Shown piece after piece: positions 23,101 through 34,800 of a stretch of DNA of 64,000 nt. This stretch comes from Branchiostoma lanceolatum (lineage: Eukaryota > Chordata > Leptocardii > Amphioxiformes > Branchiostomatidae), in the NCBI RefSeq assembly GCF_035083965.1, contig NC_089727.1, positions 2,113,501 to 2,177,500 on the forward strand, in the 5' to 3' direction. Both the position numbers and the translations under genes were made by a program. Below the pieces are notes generated by a model, which did not search any database, was not told the origin of the DNA, and was given only the letters and a program-made list of their open reading frames with translations. How positions within the stretch are numbered: the first letter of the stretch is position 1; each line of letters begins with the position of its first letter.

Positions 23101-24721
23101 AAGACAGCCGTGGTGGTGACCGACATTGTGAGGAAGGCGTCGGGCGACAGTTTCCCGGGCATCTACGCCTTCGACAACGGGTACCAGCAGTGCTGGGCGG
23201 CGGACAGCCGGAGGGTCGTGCTGAACACCTACTGGAGGAGCAAGATGGCGCTGCTCGTCATCAACACCGATACAAAAGAGGTCAATTGTTTGTTCGTTTT
23301 ATTCAGATTGGCAGTTCTGATTATATATGTATATCTACAGTACTGATTATATATACAAAATAATACTGGTTATATACAAAAATATACTGATTATATACAA
23401 AAATATACTGATTATATACAAAAATATACTGATTATATACAAAAATATACTGATTGTATACAAATAAAAATATATAAAAACTCTTGCTACAAAAAAGGAC
23501 TTCTGGGGCTACAAAAAAGGAGTTCTGGGGCTCCCCCATCCATGTGCAAGCACGTCTAACCCCCAGATGATGGGGAACAAAAGACGTTAAATTGGATAGA
23601 GAGAGAGACAAAATATACTGATTATATACAAGAATATACTTATTGTATACAAAAATATACTGATTATATACAGAAATATACTGTTTATATATATACAAAA
23701 ATTTACTGATTATATACAAAATCCCCACCAGGTTAAGAAACTGTCGGCGGAAGGAGACGACACTGCTGCTGCATGGAGGCTTCTCGACATTCGTGATGAC
23801 CTCATCGTCGCTGCCTGCTGTTCCCCAAACACGAGCCAACACCTGCGCTGTGCCGTGCTGCCCCCCTCGGGACAGGAGCATCTGGTGAAGTGGGAAACTC
23901 TGGACGACGTAGTGCCGACCCTCTCACCTCCTGTCGACCACAAAGTCATCACCTTCACTCCTGTGGATGGAGGAATAGAGTACGAAGCAATCTTGATGAG
24001 AAAGCGAGGGGTTGAGTCTCCGCCGATGATCGTGTGGCCACACGGGGGACCTCACAGTGTGTTTTCGTCAGAATTCCTCCCTTATATAGCTGGATTCTGC
24101 CAGCTGGGATTTGCGGTTCTCCTAGTTAACTACCGAGGTTCTCTCGGGTTCGGCCAGGACTTTGTTGAGAGCTTGCCGGGGAAGGTTGGCAGTCAAGATG
24201 TCTCAGATGTACATCACGCTGTCAAGACAGTTGTGGTGACCGAAGGGGTTAACAAGGACAAGCTGTTGCTCTGCGGAGGCTCTCACGGGGGTTTCCTGGT
24301 CACCCATCTTGTCGGGCAGTTCCCGGACACCTACAAGGCGTGCGTGGCGCGGAATCCGGTGACGAACATCGCGAGCATGTTCGGCACGACGGACATCCCC
24401 GATTGGTGCTGCGTGGAGGCCGGGTTGGAACCCGACTTCCACGCGCCCCCCTCCCCCGAAGTCTACTCCGCCATGCTGACCAGATCTCCGATGTATCATG
24501 CCGATAAGATTAAAACTCCCACGATGGTTATGCTGGGCGAGGTAGACAGGAGAGTCCCTCCCCCTCAGGGTAAGGAGCTGCACAGGCTGCTGAAGACCCG
24601 GGGAGTGCCGACAAGGCTGCTCGTCTATCCCGACAACTCTCACCCCATCTCTAAGGTGGACGCAGAAGCAGACGCCTTCGTCAACATCTACAAGTGGTTC
24701 ACTGAACACATGGCAAATTAG
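20191..24721 (+). CDS. APEH: Acylamino-acid-releasing enzyme (acylaminoacyl peptidase)
   Basis: Six exons: 20191-20378, 20780-21083, 21420-21581, 22033-22317, 23077-23280 and 23732-24721. All phases agree, giving 710 aa; the human protein is 732. The N-terminal beta-propeller includes QYLEVWSRTCKLK, LEKHGKVYDDGTFGC, VAEKK, VFVGWWHVPFRLGI and CTNRRSALF. The C-terminal alpha/beta-hydrolase domain contains PHGGPHS, VLLVNYRGSLGFGQD, GGSHGGF with nucleophile S565, STDIPDWC-type TTDIPDWC, D653 in EVDRRVP and H685 in NSHPIS. The triad spacings of 88 and 32 residues equal those of human APEH. It is a cytosolic serine peptidase that removes N-acylated residues from blocked peptides. Intron 1 has a GC donor (CAG|GCATGT), required by the reading phase. 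The gene is divergent from ALG8 and upstream of HMMR on the same strand. Confidence 0.97.
21754..22016 (-). pseudogene. Leucine-rich-repeat gene fragment in APEH intron 3
   Basis: The antisense frame reads GNFRKLQKLESLNLENNGI, then FQELKNLKELNIENY and SLQVMHLTGCQLHLSSALDF. These are two to three clear LxxLxLxxN repeats of TLR or LRR-receptor type. There is no start, cap or second exon, and the frame stops soon after. It ends only about 17 bp before the acceptor of APEH exon 4. Probably a captured fragment of an LRR receptor gene. Confidence 0.6.
22530..22800 (+). mobile_element. tRNA-derived SINE-like element (full-length copy)
   Basis: The head has a pol III B-box-like GGGTTCAAATCCC. The body follows as CCTTGGGAATGGCACT, CACCTGGTGTAAAAATGG, TTTGGTTGGGGATG and GGGCTCCGCC, with a TTACCTTTACC tail. 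Related copies lie near 7200, 27182, 46480 and 50756. It is in APEH intron 4. Confidence 0.75.
23333..23720. repeat. Minisatellite, about 20-bp unit (ATACTGATTATATACAAAA)
   Basis: Roughly a dozen imperfect units, interrupted by a unique stretch at about 23470-23610, fill APEH intron 5 almost to the exon 6 acceptor. Confidence 0.9.
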
Positions 24722-25250
24722 TAATGGTGACGGTGGAATGGGGAAGGCAAAAAACTGTACCATAGAAATTGCCTCAGGTGATAATAACAGTAAGCAACTA
24801 TAAAATACAATCACAAAAGCCTTTGTCAACATCTATAAGTGGTTCTTAGAACACATGACAACTGAGTAATGGTTGGGAAATCAGAGGACCAAAAACCAGA
24901 ACATTTGAAATAAGCAACCACCAGTCAAAATATTTGGTTCTTATATAATATACAATGTACTTGGTCTTGCTTGTATGTGATTGTAAAGGATTAGGATGTG
25001 TTTTAGTTTCATCTTGTAACTTTGGAGAGTGATACTTGGGGTATCATCATATGGCATGTATAACATATACCATACTATAGAATTTCTATATCCTTGTATT
25101 ACAGCTATGTAATAGCACCATGTTATGGTTGTTGTTGTCTTTATATCATAACATTTGTACCCAGTCATGTTCATTAATACTTTGTATCAGGCTTATATCA
25201 ACTGAATAAACAATTCCGAGCTTTCATTTCGAGGTCTCTTGTTTTTAGGA
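24722..25250 (+). other. APEH 3' UTR with duplicated C-terminal coding end
   Basis: The last 50 or so coding bases of APEH (24674-24726) recur at 24818-24872. The copy would read AFVNIYKWFLEHMTTE followed by a stop, against AFVNIYKWFTEHMAN in the gene. The copy lies after the real stop, so it is untranslated. The probable poly(A) signal follows at 25205. Confidence 0.75.
25205..25210 (+). promoter_or_regulatory. Candidate APEH polyadenylation signal
   Basis: AATAAA about 485 nt downstream of the APEH stop codon, followed by T-rich sequence. Confidence 0.55.
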
Positions 25251-25895
25251 AAAACAAAGAGTAAACAAAGTAAAAGATTAAATGGGGTTTAGACAACAAA
25301 GTTCAGGATGGATATAACGTTAGCAATAAATGATAGTTAACATATTTCATTACAGTTCTATGCGGGACCTAGACCATAGCAAGGCAAACAGTGAACTTTT
25401 GAGCCACATAAGATTAGTCAGTGACTGAATGATCACATTGAATTTACTTTAATATAGCTAAGTGTAGCAGTATGTAGCATGGTAGAACCCCCTCTAACTA
25501 AAGAATGGTAGCGCCCAGACGGGCCGGTGTCATGCAAGTCTTATGACAATCGCTAGGTGACGCTGCGCATCGGTGCGCCGTCTAACATTTTTACAGGATT
25601 TTATTTTAATTTGATCTTATAGGTTGGTTATATTATTGTAGCTAAATTTGATGAGTTTTTTCATCATGTTTGCAAATGTTGTCCTGAGCAGCGCTTAGCG
25701 AGACAAAAGAAATTACAGTGTACAAAGGTCATAGTTGAAAGGTCTCTCGCTCTGATTGGTCAGCTCCAAACGGCCGCCCTTTTACGAAGTTGTTTTGTGC
25801 AGCGATTTTCACCTTTGTCGTGTTATTTCGCCAGCTGTTCCGTTCCTCTCGTAGTTTCTTCCTCTAAAAGTTATTGTGGCACAGAACATTCGAGA
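25251..25895. other. APEH-HMMR intergenic region, HMMR promoter
   Basis: No gene seen. The last 150 bases before the HMMR start contain GATTGGTCAG near 25755, the inverse form of a CCAAT box (ATTGG), as is common in promoters of cell-cycle genes. Its role here is inferred. Confidence 0.4.
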
Positions 25896-28800
25896 ATGTC
25901 TTTCTCAAAGGCGAAGATCAAGCGATATTACGACGATGCAGGTAAGAGAATCCACATTTTCAATATTTGTAGTTTGACAGCGTGACAGAGCACTAGAGCA
26001 GGAACTGGGACGGCGGTGGGGGAGGGCGGCGATGTTTTGCAACGCTTTTCTCTTCCTGTGATAATTTGTGAATTTGAATCTGAATACTAGTGCTTCGTTA
26101 TATCACACTCTGGTTTATTCGTTGACATCATGCCATTCTTGTTTATTTGGATATGGGGTCCGACACACTGAATAAATTATGGCAGTTGACAGTTTTTCTC
26201 TTGAACTGTTGAAGACTTGAAGTTGAAAAAAAATTATGCTGAATTGTAGCAAGGGGGTTCTATATTCAACCTCCTTGCCCTTGGTTGTAGCTGATCATGA
26301 GGTGCAGATCCTTGAGAGTATTACCCCCCCCCCCAAAAAACCAATGCTTCAAGTGCTATTCGGTGCACAAATGATGAAACTACAGGCATCATTAAGCAAT
26401 GCAAATTGCCTCACTGAAAAAAGAAAGCACACTGATATTAACGTGTATGTGTCACTGATTGCCTTGCAGGTTGCGCCCCTCCACCAGGGCATTACGAGGT
26501 GCAGCAGCCAGAGAACGGAGCTCACGGTGCCGTCATCACCAAATCAGAGCGCTTCAAAGTACCAAAAGGTGAATTATAGTCTCCCTCTGACTCTCCATGA
26601 TTTTCAATTTGTGTCTGTCTCAGTGTGTATGTCACTAAATCTGGCTCCGCGGAATAGATTATTGTACCAATGCTAGAATGAAAGATAAGAATTATTGATA
26701 AATAGCCAATATTAATGCTAATTGGCTGAATGATTCACATAATATAACAGTACAGTTAGTATCAAGTTGGAGAGGTCCTGACTGAAAGTGTGACTGTAAC
26801 TGTAAGATTAATATAAACTGTACTAAAGCCTTTAGTAAAGGATGAACTTCATACATATGCCACTCTCTGGTAAAAGGACAAAGTATGACAATAAATAACA
26901 TATCTATCACCATCATACATATAGTTCAGTAAAAAAGAAGGAACTTAAAGTTAAACCGTCTTCTGTTACTCCCCTCCCCTGCCAGACCCCCCTCCCGCAC
27001 CATCGTCTGCCAAGCTGAACCGGACCAAGAGCAGCTCCACCAGTAACCTGGACACGCCCGGAGACGGACTGGCCAAGAAACTCTTCCCTGGGGGAACCCC
27101 CGCGGTAGGGATCTTTTATTTCAAATCCATCCCTTTGGTAAATGTATGATTCTTCTTACATGGCGGGGAATGGCTACTAGTAGTCTAGTATACATGTGAT
27201 CGAGAGGTCACAGGTTTGATTCAATGCATTCCTGGCTAGACGTCGTGTCCTTGGGAAAGGCACTTTTTAATCATAATATGATTCATATGACTTTCCTCAC
27301 TCCACCCTGGTGTAACAATGGGTACATGACTTCGGTAGGGGAGGTAAAGGTGATAGAAAGAGAGTGTTGGGCTCCACCTTTAAATACTGTCGGCTATTTC
27401 ACAATCAGGTGTACCCCTTTTTTTCCCAACATGTTACCAGTGGATAGCAAAGTCTACATAACATATGACTGTTTCAGACTGTCATTTCCTGACAGCTTGT
27501 GCAAGAAGGAATGCAAGGAAAATTTTTTTTTCAAAATTGATTAATATTTAAGAAAAATATTGACCGAAACGTGACCTAAAATTGGTCGATTTTAAGCGTT
27601 ACCAGGGACCATTCATTTTTACTAATACTTTGCATTAGACCTAAAAGCACATTTTGTACTTGCAAATTAAAAACCATTTGCTTTCTACATGCAGTTATAT
27701 GTCTACTTGTGATATTTCACTTTTATTGGATCATTCTAGGCCATTTTTTTCTCCAACAGGGCTATTTTCTACTTTTACCCACGTGTTACCAATTTTCTGT
27801 CTAGTTTTAAATGAATATTTCTGAACCTGTAACACTTAATAATATTCTTGTATAGCTGTTGATTTGGCTCTTAAAATCAATGTATGATATGTACGAAGGT
27901 ACAGAAGTAGAATGGAATCGCTCGCTCCATTTTATGACGTACAGTTGGAGATCAAAGTCCAGGACGCCATTTTCCGAAAAAATCTGTAGCGTCCGTACCC
28001 CCCCTTGATTTCAATACTATCAAAGTCCTGCAGGCTAATGATACTGATGGTTAGGAGGCCTCTACTGGCACATACTAAAACACCATTTAAACCATTGCTG
28101 TCATAAAGACGTTGTCTGATATAGCACCATGAACATCAAAATGTAGCGTCCGTACCCCCTGTAGCGTCCGTACCCCTACCTGTAGCATCCGTACCCCCAT
28201 TTAAAGTTTTCAGCAAAATACTGCCAAAATTGCTATCTAAATAGTACAAATCTGAGATAATACATCAATGACAGTTGAAACAGATATAGAATGTTAACAT
28301 TTTCAGTAAATTTGTGACTTTGTGATGAATTTTAGATGTGTTTTTGCCTATTTTTGGGACAAATCTGTATACGTTTGGTACACGGTAACACCCCTCCCAA
28401 ACACTGTAAATGGTTACTTCCAAACCAGCCAGATGTCCTTGAGATGACAGATGATACCCTCCAAGAAATTTAAATGTCCCAGAATTCTCACACCATGTGC
28501 CCTGATCCCAATTCAGTTGGTGCAGTGGTTAATAAGGGGGGGGGGGGGGATACGGTATTAGCAGCAGAGGCTAGACCCCAGGATGAGAGTCAGCTCAAAA
28601 TAAGGATATTGAACAACAGACTTGAACAGAGATATAAAGCCATTGTGTGAGCCATCAAAAATTCAGTTTATCAGAAAGAGCACACTGTAAGAAACAAAAT
28701 GGTTTTTGTTTGAAGCAAATTTGATGTTGTATGGCTGAGAAATTGGCAATTAAAGATTTTGGGCCTTTGATTCCCTACAAGATTCGCTAAGTAAGCAATT

Positions 28801-31800
28801 TTATCATTTTTCATATATCTCAAGAACAGAACATCAGACAACCACCAATTCACCTGTGTAAGGCTTTATTGTGAACATATTGAAACATACTTATAGACAA
28901 CTCAGGCTGATGGGCAGGAGAAAAGACATGCATCATTTACATGGCTGGGGTGATTGAATTTGAAGAACAGCTCTGGAGGAAGAAGCTCAATTATCCTTCA
29001 TGAAAAAAATGAAGAATTATACATTTGGCCAGAAAACAAGAACACCTCAGGAGAACCAACAGAAAACATCCTCTGAACAGTGGGCTTTTCTCTCCTGAAC
29101 AACTTCAGAGAGCAAGTCTGATTCTCTGAAGGGGACATTGAAAAATTAAAGAACATTTCAGTCAATAGCTTGAAAGAACACCAACAAGTAATTCATTCAG
29201 TGTTATAGGACACAGTTTGTAGTTCTCTCTTTTTAATTTAATTGATTAGTATGGATAAACTATATTGGTTAGTATAATAGGATCCTTTTTTTATCTTTGT
29301 ATCAATTAGCAGATGTAAAAGTACAAGACTTTCAGAGCTACATGATGTACGTATGTAGCGTCCGTACCCCCTACATTATTGTCCCTTTTCCTGGAGTAAA
29401 CTGCGAAATTTGCATATAACGAGACCAAATGAACTGTTGTTTTGTTTCCTTGTGATACTTCGACGATATGAGAAGTGTTGTTGCAGTCTTGTGTGCAATC
29501 TAAGCTTGTTTGATAGGTAAGACCCACCCTTCCAACACCTTGTTCTGAAGCGCTAAAAGATCCATAATGGAATTTGGAAGAAATCTTTAATCAAACTATC
29601 CTGCTCATCCTTTTCTTTGTTAAAATACTGTGACAGCATTTGTGAATGCTTTAAAGAACAGCCATAAGCAAATAATTATTGTTTTAATCATTGTTTTAAG
29701 CAGTTCAGACAAATTGATAAAGCACCAATGTATGAAGTCTGTTGTGTAGCGTCCGTACCCCCTTGCCCACATGTTCATTTATAGTAATTAGAAATGTTTG
29801 CAAGTCATGCTATAATCATTACAGCTGGAGTTTCATGTAGGATAATCTATGGGATGAAATAGTGCCAAATTTTAGCTGCTGAAGTGCCTGGGTGAAGAAT
29901 AATACTATTCGACCTTATTTTACAGATAAACAATAGTATAGCGATTAAAATTACTTTGCAATAAATGACCAGAAAATGCCCACACATGGATATACTGTAA
30001 CTTATTCTGGTTTTCTAGGGTAGGAAATGGTACTTATTGAAGATGATAAGGATTAGCAACCATTTGTCATTCCTTATTTGAATCAACAGTATGTTACTGT
30101 TCAAGTAGTTTTACAGTTGTAGCGTCCGTACCCCCCCAATGGTCCATCCATAGAAAACCCTGCAACAAACTTATAAAAGCTTGTTGTGCGGAGATCCTTT
30201 CAGATAGTATGCCCAAAGCATGTACCTTTGAACTGGCAACAACAAATTTACAATATAATGAAGTTGAATTTTGGCCCCCAGTGGCAAGGTTGGGGTACAC
30301 CTGATTGTGAAATAGCCGTGTGCCCTTTACTAGTAGTAGCTAGCTATAGACATGTATTCAAGCTGGATTAGACATTGAAACAGCCAGACTTTTCAGACAG
30401 CATCCAGAAACTTTCATCAGTAACTAAAGGAAAGAACTGCAGTTATTCTGCATTTCTATCTGTTCCTGAGATATTCCCACAGCCCCGACAATGCTTGCAA
30501 CTTTCCTTGAAATAGTTGCTTCCCGTTTTACAGACTTCAGCCAAAGGGAAGACGTCCGACCATCCGTCTTCTGAGCTGAAAAAAGAGAAGGAACGTCTGG
30601 AGAGAGAGGTAATACATGTGTATCTTCAGACATAACTGGCAGATAAACAAACAATAAGGCAAAAACAATATACATGTAGCCTGGGTGCCATTTTATCTAT
30701 AGCTAGTTTACCATGTGTCTCCCATTCTCGCTTCCTCTCAGACAGTGAGACCAGGTAAACTAAATAGGATTGCTCCCAGGCTACTATATTGTATTTTGCT
30801 TATTGTTTGTTTTGCACATAACAAAGATACAATACTAGTAAGCAAAGAAAGAATATATAAAGATACATGTAATTAATGATACCACTGTGCAAAGGCAGGG
30901 CTCGAAATAGTGGGTGCATGTGAGCCTGTGTGCACCCAAAATTGGAGCTGTGCACCTAATTTTTGACTGTGGGTGCACCAGTGCACCTAGCTATTTTTGT
31001 AGGCTTTAGGGTAAAGGTACTATAGTACACTAGTAAACAGTATCAGAAAAAGCAATATAACCCTTTGTTGCACTTTCTTTGATGCACTATTTGTCTGAAA
31101 ATTGGAAGCTAGAGAATTACAGATTGGACTTCTTAATTATAATGAAAAAAGAGCATTAAACTGTAATTATGTTTTGTTGTCATTCAACTTTCTTTTATGT
31201 GGTGCACCCAAATTTCTTTCTGTGCACCTAATTCTCTTGGTAGGGTGCACCAGTGCACCTAGTTGCAAAAATGGATTTCGAGCCCTGAAAGGTGTTCAAA
31301 ATCTTGTAAGCTTATACACTATTAATATATTTTGGCCATTTAATTAACAAAAATTGTAGCATTGATTTAATGAAATAAAGTTTTGAATGAAATTAACAAA
31401 CGTACAATAACTTGCTCCCTCCAGCTGCGTCGTTTACTGCAGCAGCGTTCCGAGCACGACGCGCAGCTGTCCGCAGCAAAGGAGGAGCTGCAAAAAACGG
31501 AGGGAAAGCTGAAGGCTGCGCTCGCCGACAAGAACGCCCTCACCACCAACGTGGCGACACTCGAGAGGCAGAGCAAGGAGCTGAACAAGGCTAATGATCT
31601 GCTCAAGGCAAAGGTAGAAACCCGAATACTGTTTTAGTCATGGTTGTGCACTGTCAAAAATGTCAATTTATTTATTGTTTATATACTGATTGTGATAGAT
31701 ACATAGGTAGATATAGGGCACATTTTGCTATCAAACTCTTCCTTTGAGAGCTCAGATGATCAGAACATCAAGCTTTGTACATAGTGTTGGTATGTTTTGC

Positions 31801-34800
31801 AGTTCATTGTGCATAGTCCAGTGGTTAGTGACCCTGCCTCCAGAACAAGAAGCCATATAAGTTTGAATCCCGTCTGTGTCACTCACCCGACATGCACGCT
31901 ACTTAATTAAGCTAAATGTTGGTACAGTGTATACTATGTTTTACTTTACCACATATTCAGGTATCCAGTATGGAGGGCACCAGACAGAGACACGAGAGTG
32001 CTCATCAGGACCTGGCTGACATCAGGGCTAAACTACAGGCGAAACAACAGGTAGCTTTCTTTCCTTGCATATCTGTCTGTCTTGCATATCTGTATCAGTA
32101 CTAGTAGTTGATCATGAAATACCACCTGCATATAAAAGTTAGTGCAGGAATCTGGTTGAAATAAGAGCTGTGCAGGTATTATTGATATGCTGTCTAGTCC
32201 TAACAACACCATGTTACTGAATATTAGACATCCAGGTAGAGCATTATAGAATAAATCAAGTTACTGGACAAATCCTCTGAATAGACAGATGTTTCAGATA
32301 GCATTACCATCTTTCATCAATTTGTACACTCATTGCAGTTGAAAGATACCGTAGTAGATGCTATCTGAAACATCTGACTCTTAAGAAAATTAATCCAGTT
32401 GCTTGATTTGTTTTGGTATTATCTAAAACATTGTATTCATTATGTAAAATAACGACCCCTGCTACCCAGGAGTTGTCCAGCCTACAGACAGAGCGGGACG
32501 CCCAGGTGAGGAACCTGCAGGCCGACCTGGACGCCGCCAGGACAAACATCGCCGCGCTCAGGGAGAGGAACGACGCACTCGGTTGGTACTGGACTATTTC
32601 ACTCAGTTAGAGACAGCAAACCTTCGCCCTATGGTAATATCCAAGCAATGGAGATTACCCCTATAGCATTAATTATATCTAGTATATGATCATAAATTCA
32701 TATGCAATTTATATAATAGAAATTGATCAAGAATTGATTTGATTTTTGTTCCCAGGCTTGAATTGTCAACCTTTAAAAAATATATACCTGTACAGTAGTC
32801 CTTCCCGGCCCTACCCTGCCATAACATAAAAGTGAATGGCATGGAGATCCACAGAAAACCTGTTTCTATGTTACAATCTTAATAATAGTTATTCTATCTC
32901 CAATTTTGTCTTCCAGCCAAAACCAACCAGGAGATCCAGGTCCTCAGTGAGCAGACAGAGAACGAAGTCTCCCAGCTGCAAAGTACGGAACCTGCTCTAC
33001 TAACTAAATTAAGCCTTAAACAAAAAGTTAAGTCGTGGGCTATTTGGGCAATTTCTTCATGTCTTATTAGTTGTATATCTTGTTATTTCTTTAAAAGCCT
33101 ATATTTCCTTTCCCCCCAGTGCTGACAGACCAGCTGAGATCTGAGAACAGATCGCTTGAGGAGGCTGTGGCACAGGAGAAAGAGGAAAATCAGGTTAGAG
33201 GTTTTTTTTTATTTTGCTAAATGACTGCTGCCCACCCTTGTGTGATTGACCATCACAGTAGTGTAATCAAATACATGTACTGGATGCTACTACTACTGTT
33301 TTACTTTGCTTTGTTGTATTACCAAACTGTACAGGTAATCAAAGTTTGGACAGACTTTAATATATGTAACATTACATATTTTCGGTAACATGAACCATTG
33401 TTCGTGATATCCAGGCTCTGCAGAAGAAACTCCAGGAGGCGATACAGGAGTCTGAGAGAAGGATTCAGCAGATAGAAGATAGTCTGACAGAAAAGTATCA
33501 GGTAAAACAACATGTACACAGTTTAAAAACACACTTCCTTCTTGATCTTCTTTGGTCCTTTTGAAACAGTAGGAGTTATATACATTTCCAACCGGTGCTT
33601 ATCAGTGCATTCTCATCAGTGCATGACATGTATATTCAACATAGTTTTCTTGGGCACACAATCTAATTTTTTTTCTTTGTTGACATTTTGCCAGGTGCTT
33701 TGCTGCCTCTATCAGGGCAATGTCATCTTTTTACAGTCATAAATTTCATTGCATGTACACGTACAGAACCCCCAGGAAGAAGTAAAATGTACTTCTGAAC
33801 AAGTTGATGAGGTTTACATAGAACATATTCCCCTGCCTGTACAGAATGCTGTAGAGCGCCAGTCACAGCTAGAGGCTGCACTGAAGATAGCTGAGGAAAA
33901 TCTCAAGGAAACAACAGAGACTTTAAGAACACTGGAGGAAGAGAAGTATGCTACATATGCATCTTAGACTAGATAGAAGAACATAACCTAAGGACCTAAT
34001 AAAAAGTCATCTTTCAGCCCTTCACAGAAAACGTAGAAGGGAGAGAAAACTGGTTGCCAGACCTACTGTGGTGCCCCAACGGTCAAATAGTTAAACTAAG
34101 GGATAGATCAAGAATTAAGTAAGAGTAATTAAGGGATGACTTGGCATGCTTTCAAGATGAATGTCTATCATAAAATGTCAGTTTGTTCTTGTTGCAAAAG
34201 GCTACGACAATTTCCCTTGTACTTTCATCCTATACACTCTATATATAACTTTCCTGTTGGAACCAAAAGGGATATGATCTCTAAAAGGCTTTAGAAATGA
34301 CTTAAGGTATGAAAGTTGCACATTGTAAACATGGTCGTGTTAACATTTTTGCAGGCGAACACTTGAAGACAAGGTATCGTACATGGAAGCCTCAGCTCAG
34401 GTTGGTGGTGAGAAGGAACACAGCTACCAGACACACATCAGGTATGGGACTGTCTTAGAAATGAAAGTTTGAGTATCAGACAAGCAACACAATAAGATTA
34501 TAGCATTACAGGCAACAGAATAATGCTGTCAGACATGCAGTAGTGACCACCTCCACCTAAGGACCACCTGGCCATTGATACACAGTCAAACCTGTACTAC
34601 AGACCACCTCTACATAAGGACCACATGGCCATTGATATACAGTCAAACCTGTACAAGTGACCACCTCCACATAAGGACCACCTGAACATTGATATACAGT
34701 CAAACCTGTTCTAGTGACCACCTCTACATAAGGACCACCTGACCATTGATATACAGTCAAACCTGTACAAGTGACCACCTCTACATAAGGACCACCTGGT

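Noticed and set aside
27388-27390. Assigning the 2.9-kb element to PIF/Harbinger
   Set aside because: The duplicated triplet is TGT, not TWA, and no transposase is present, so the superfamily was left open.
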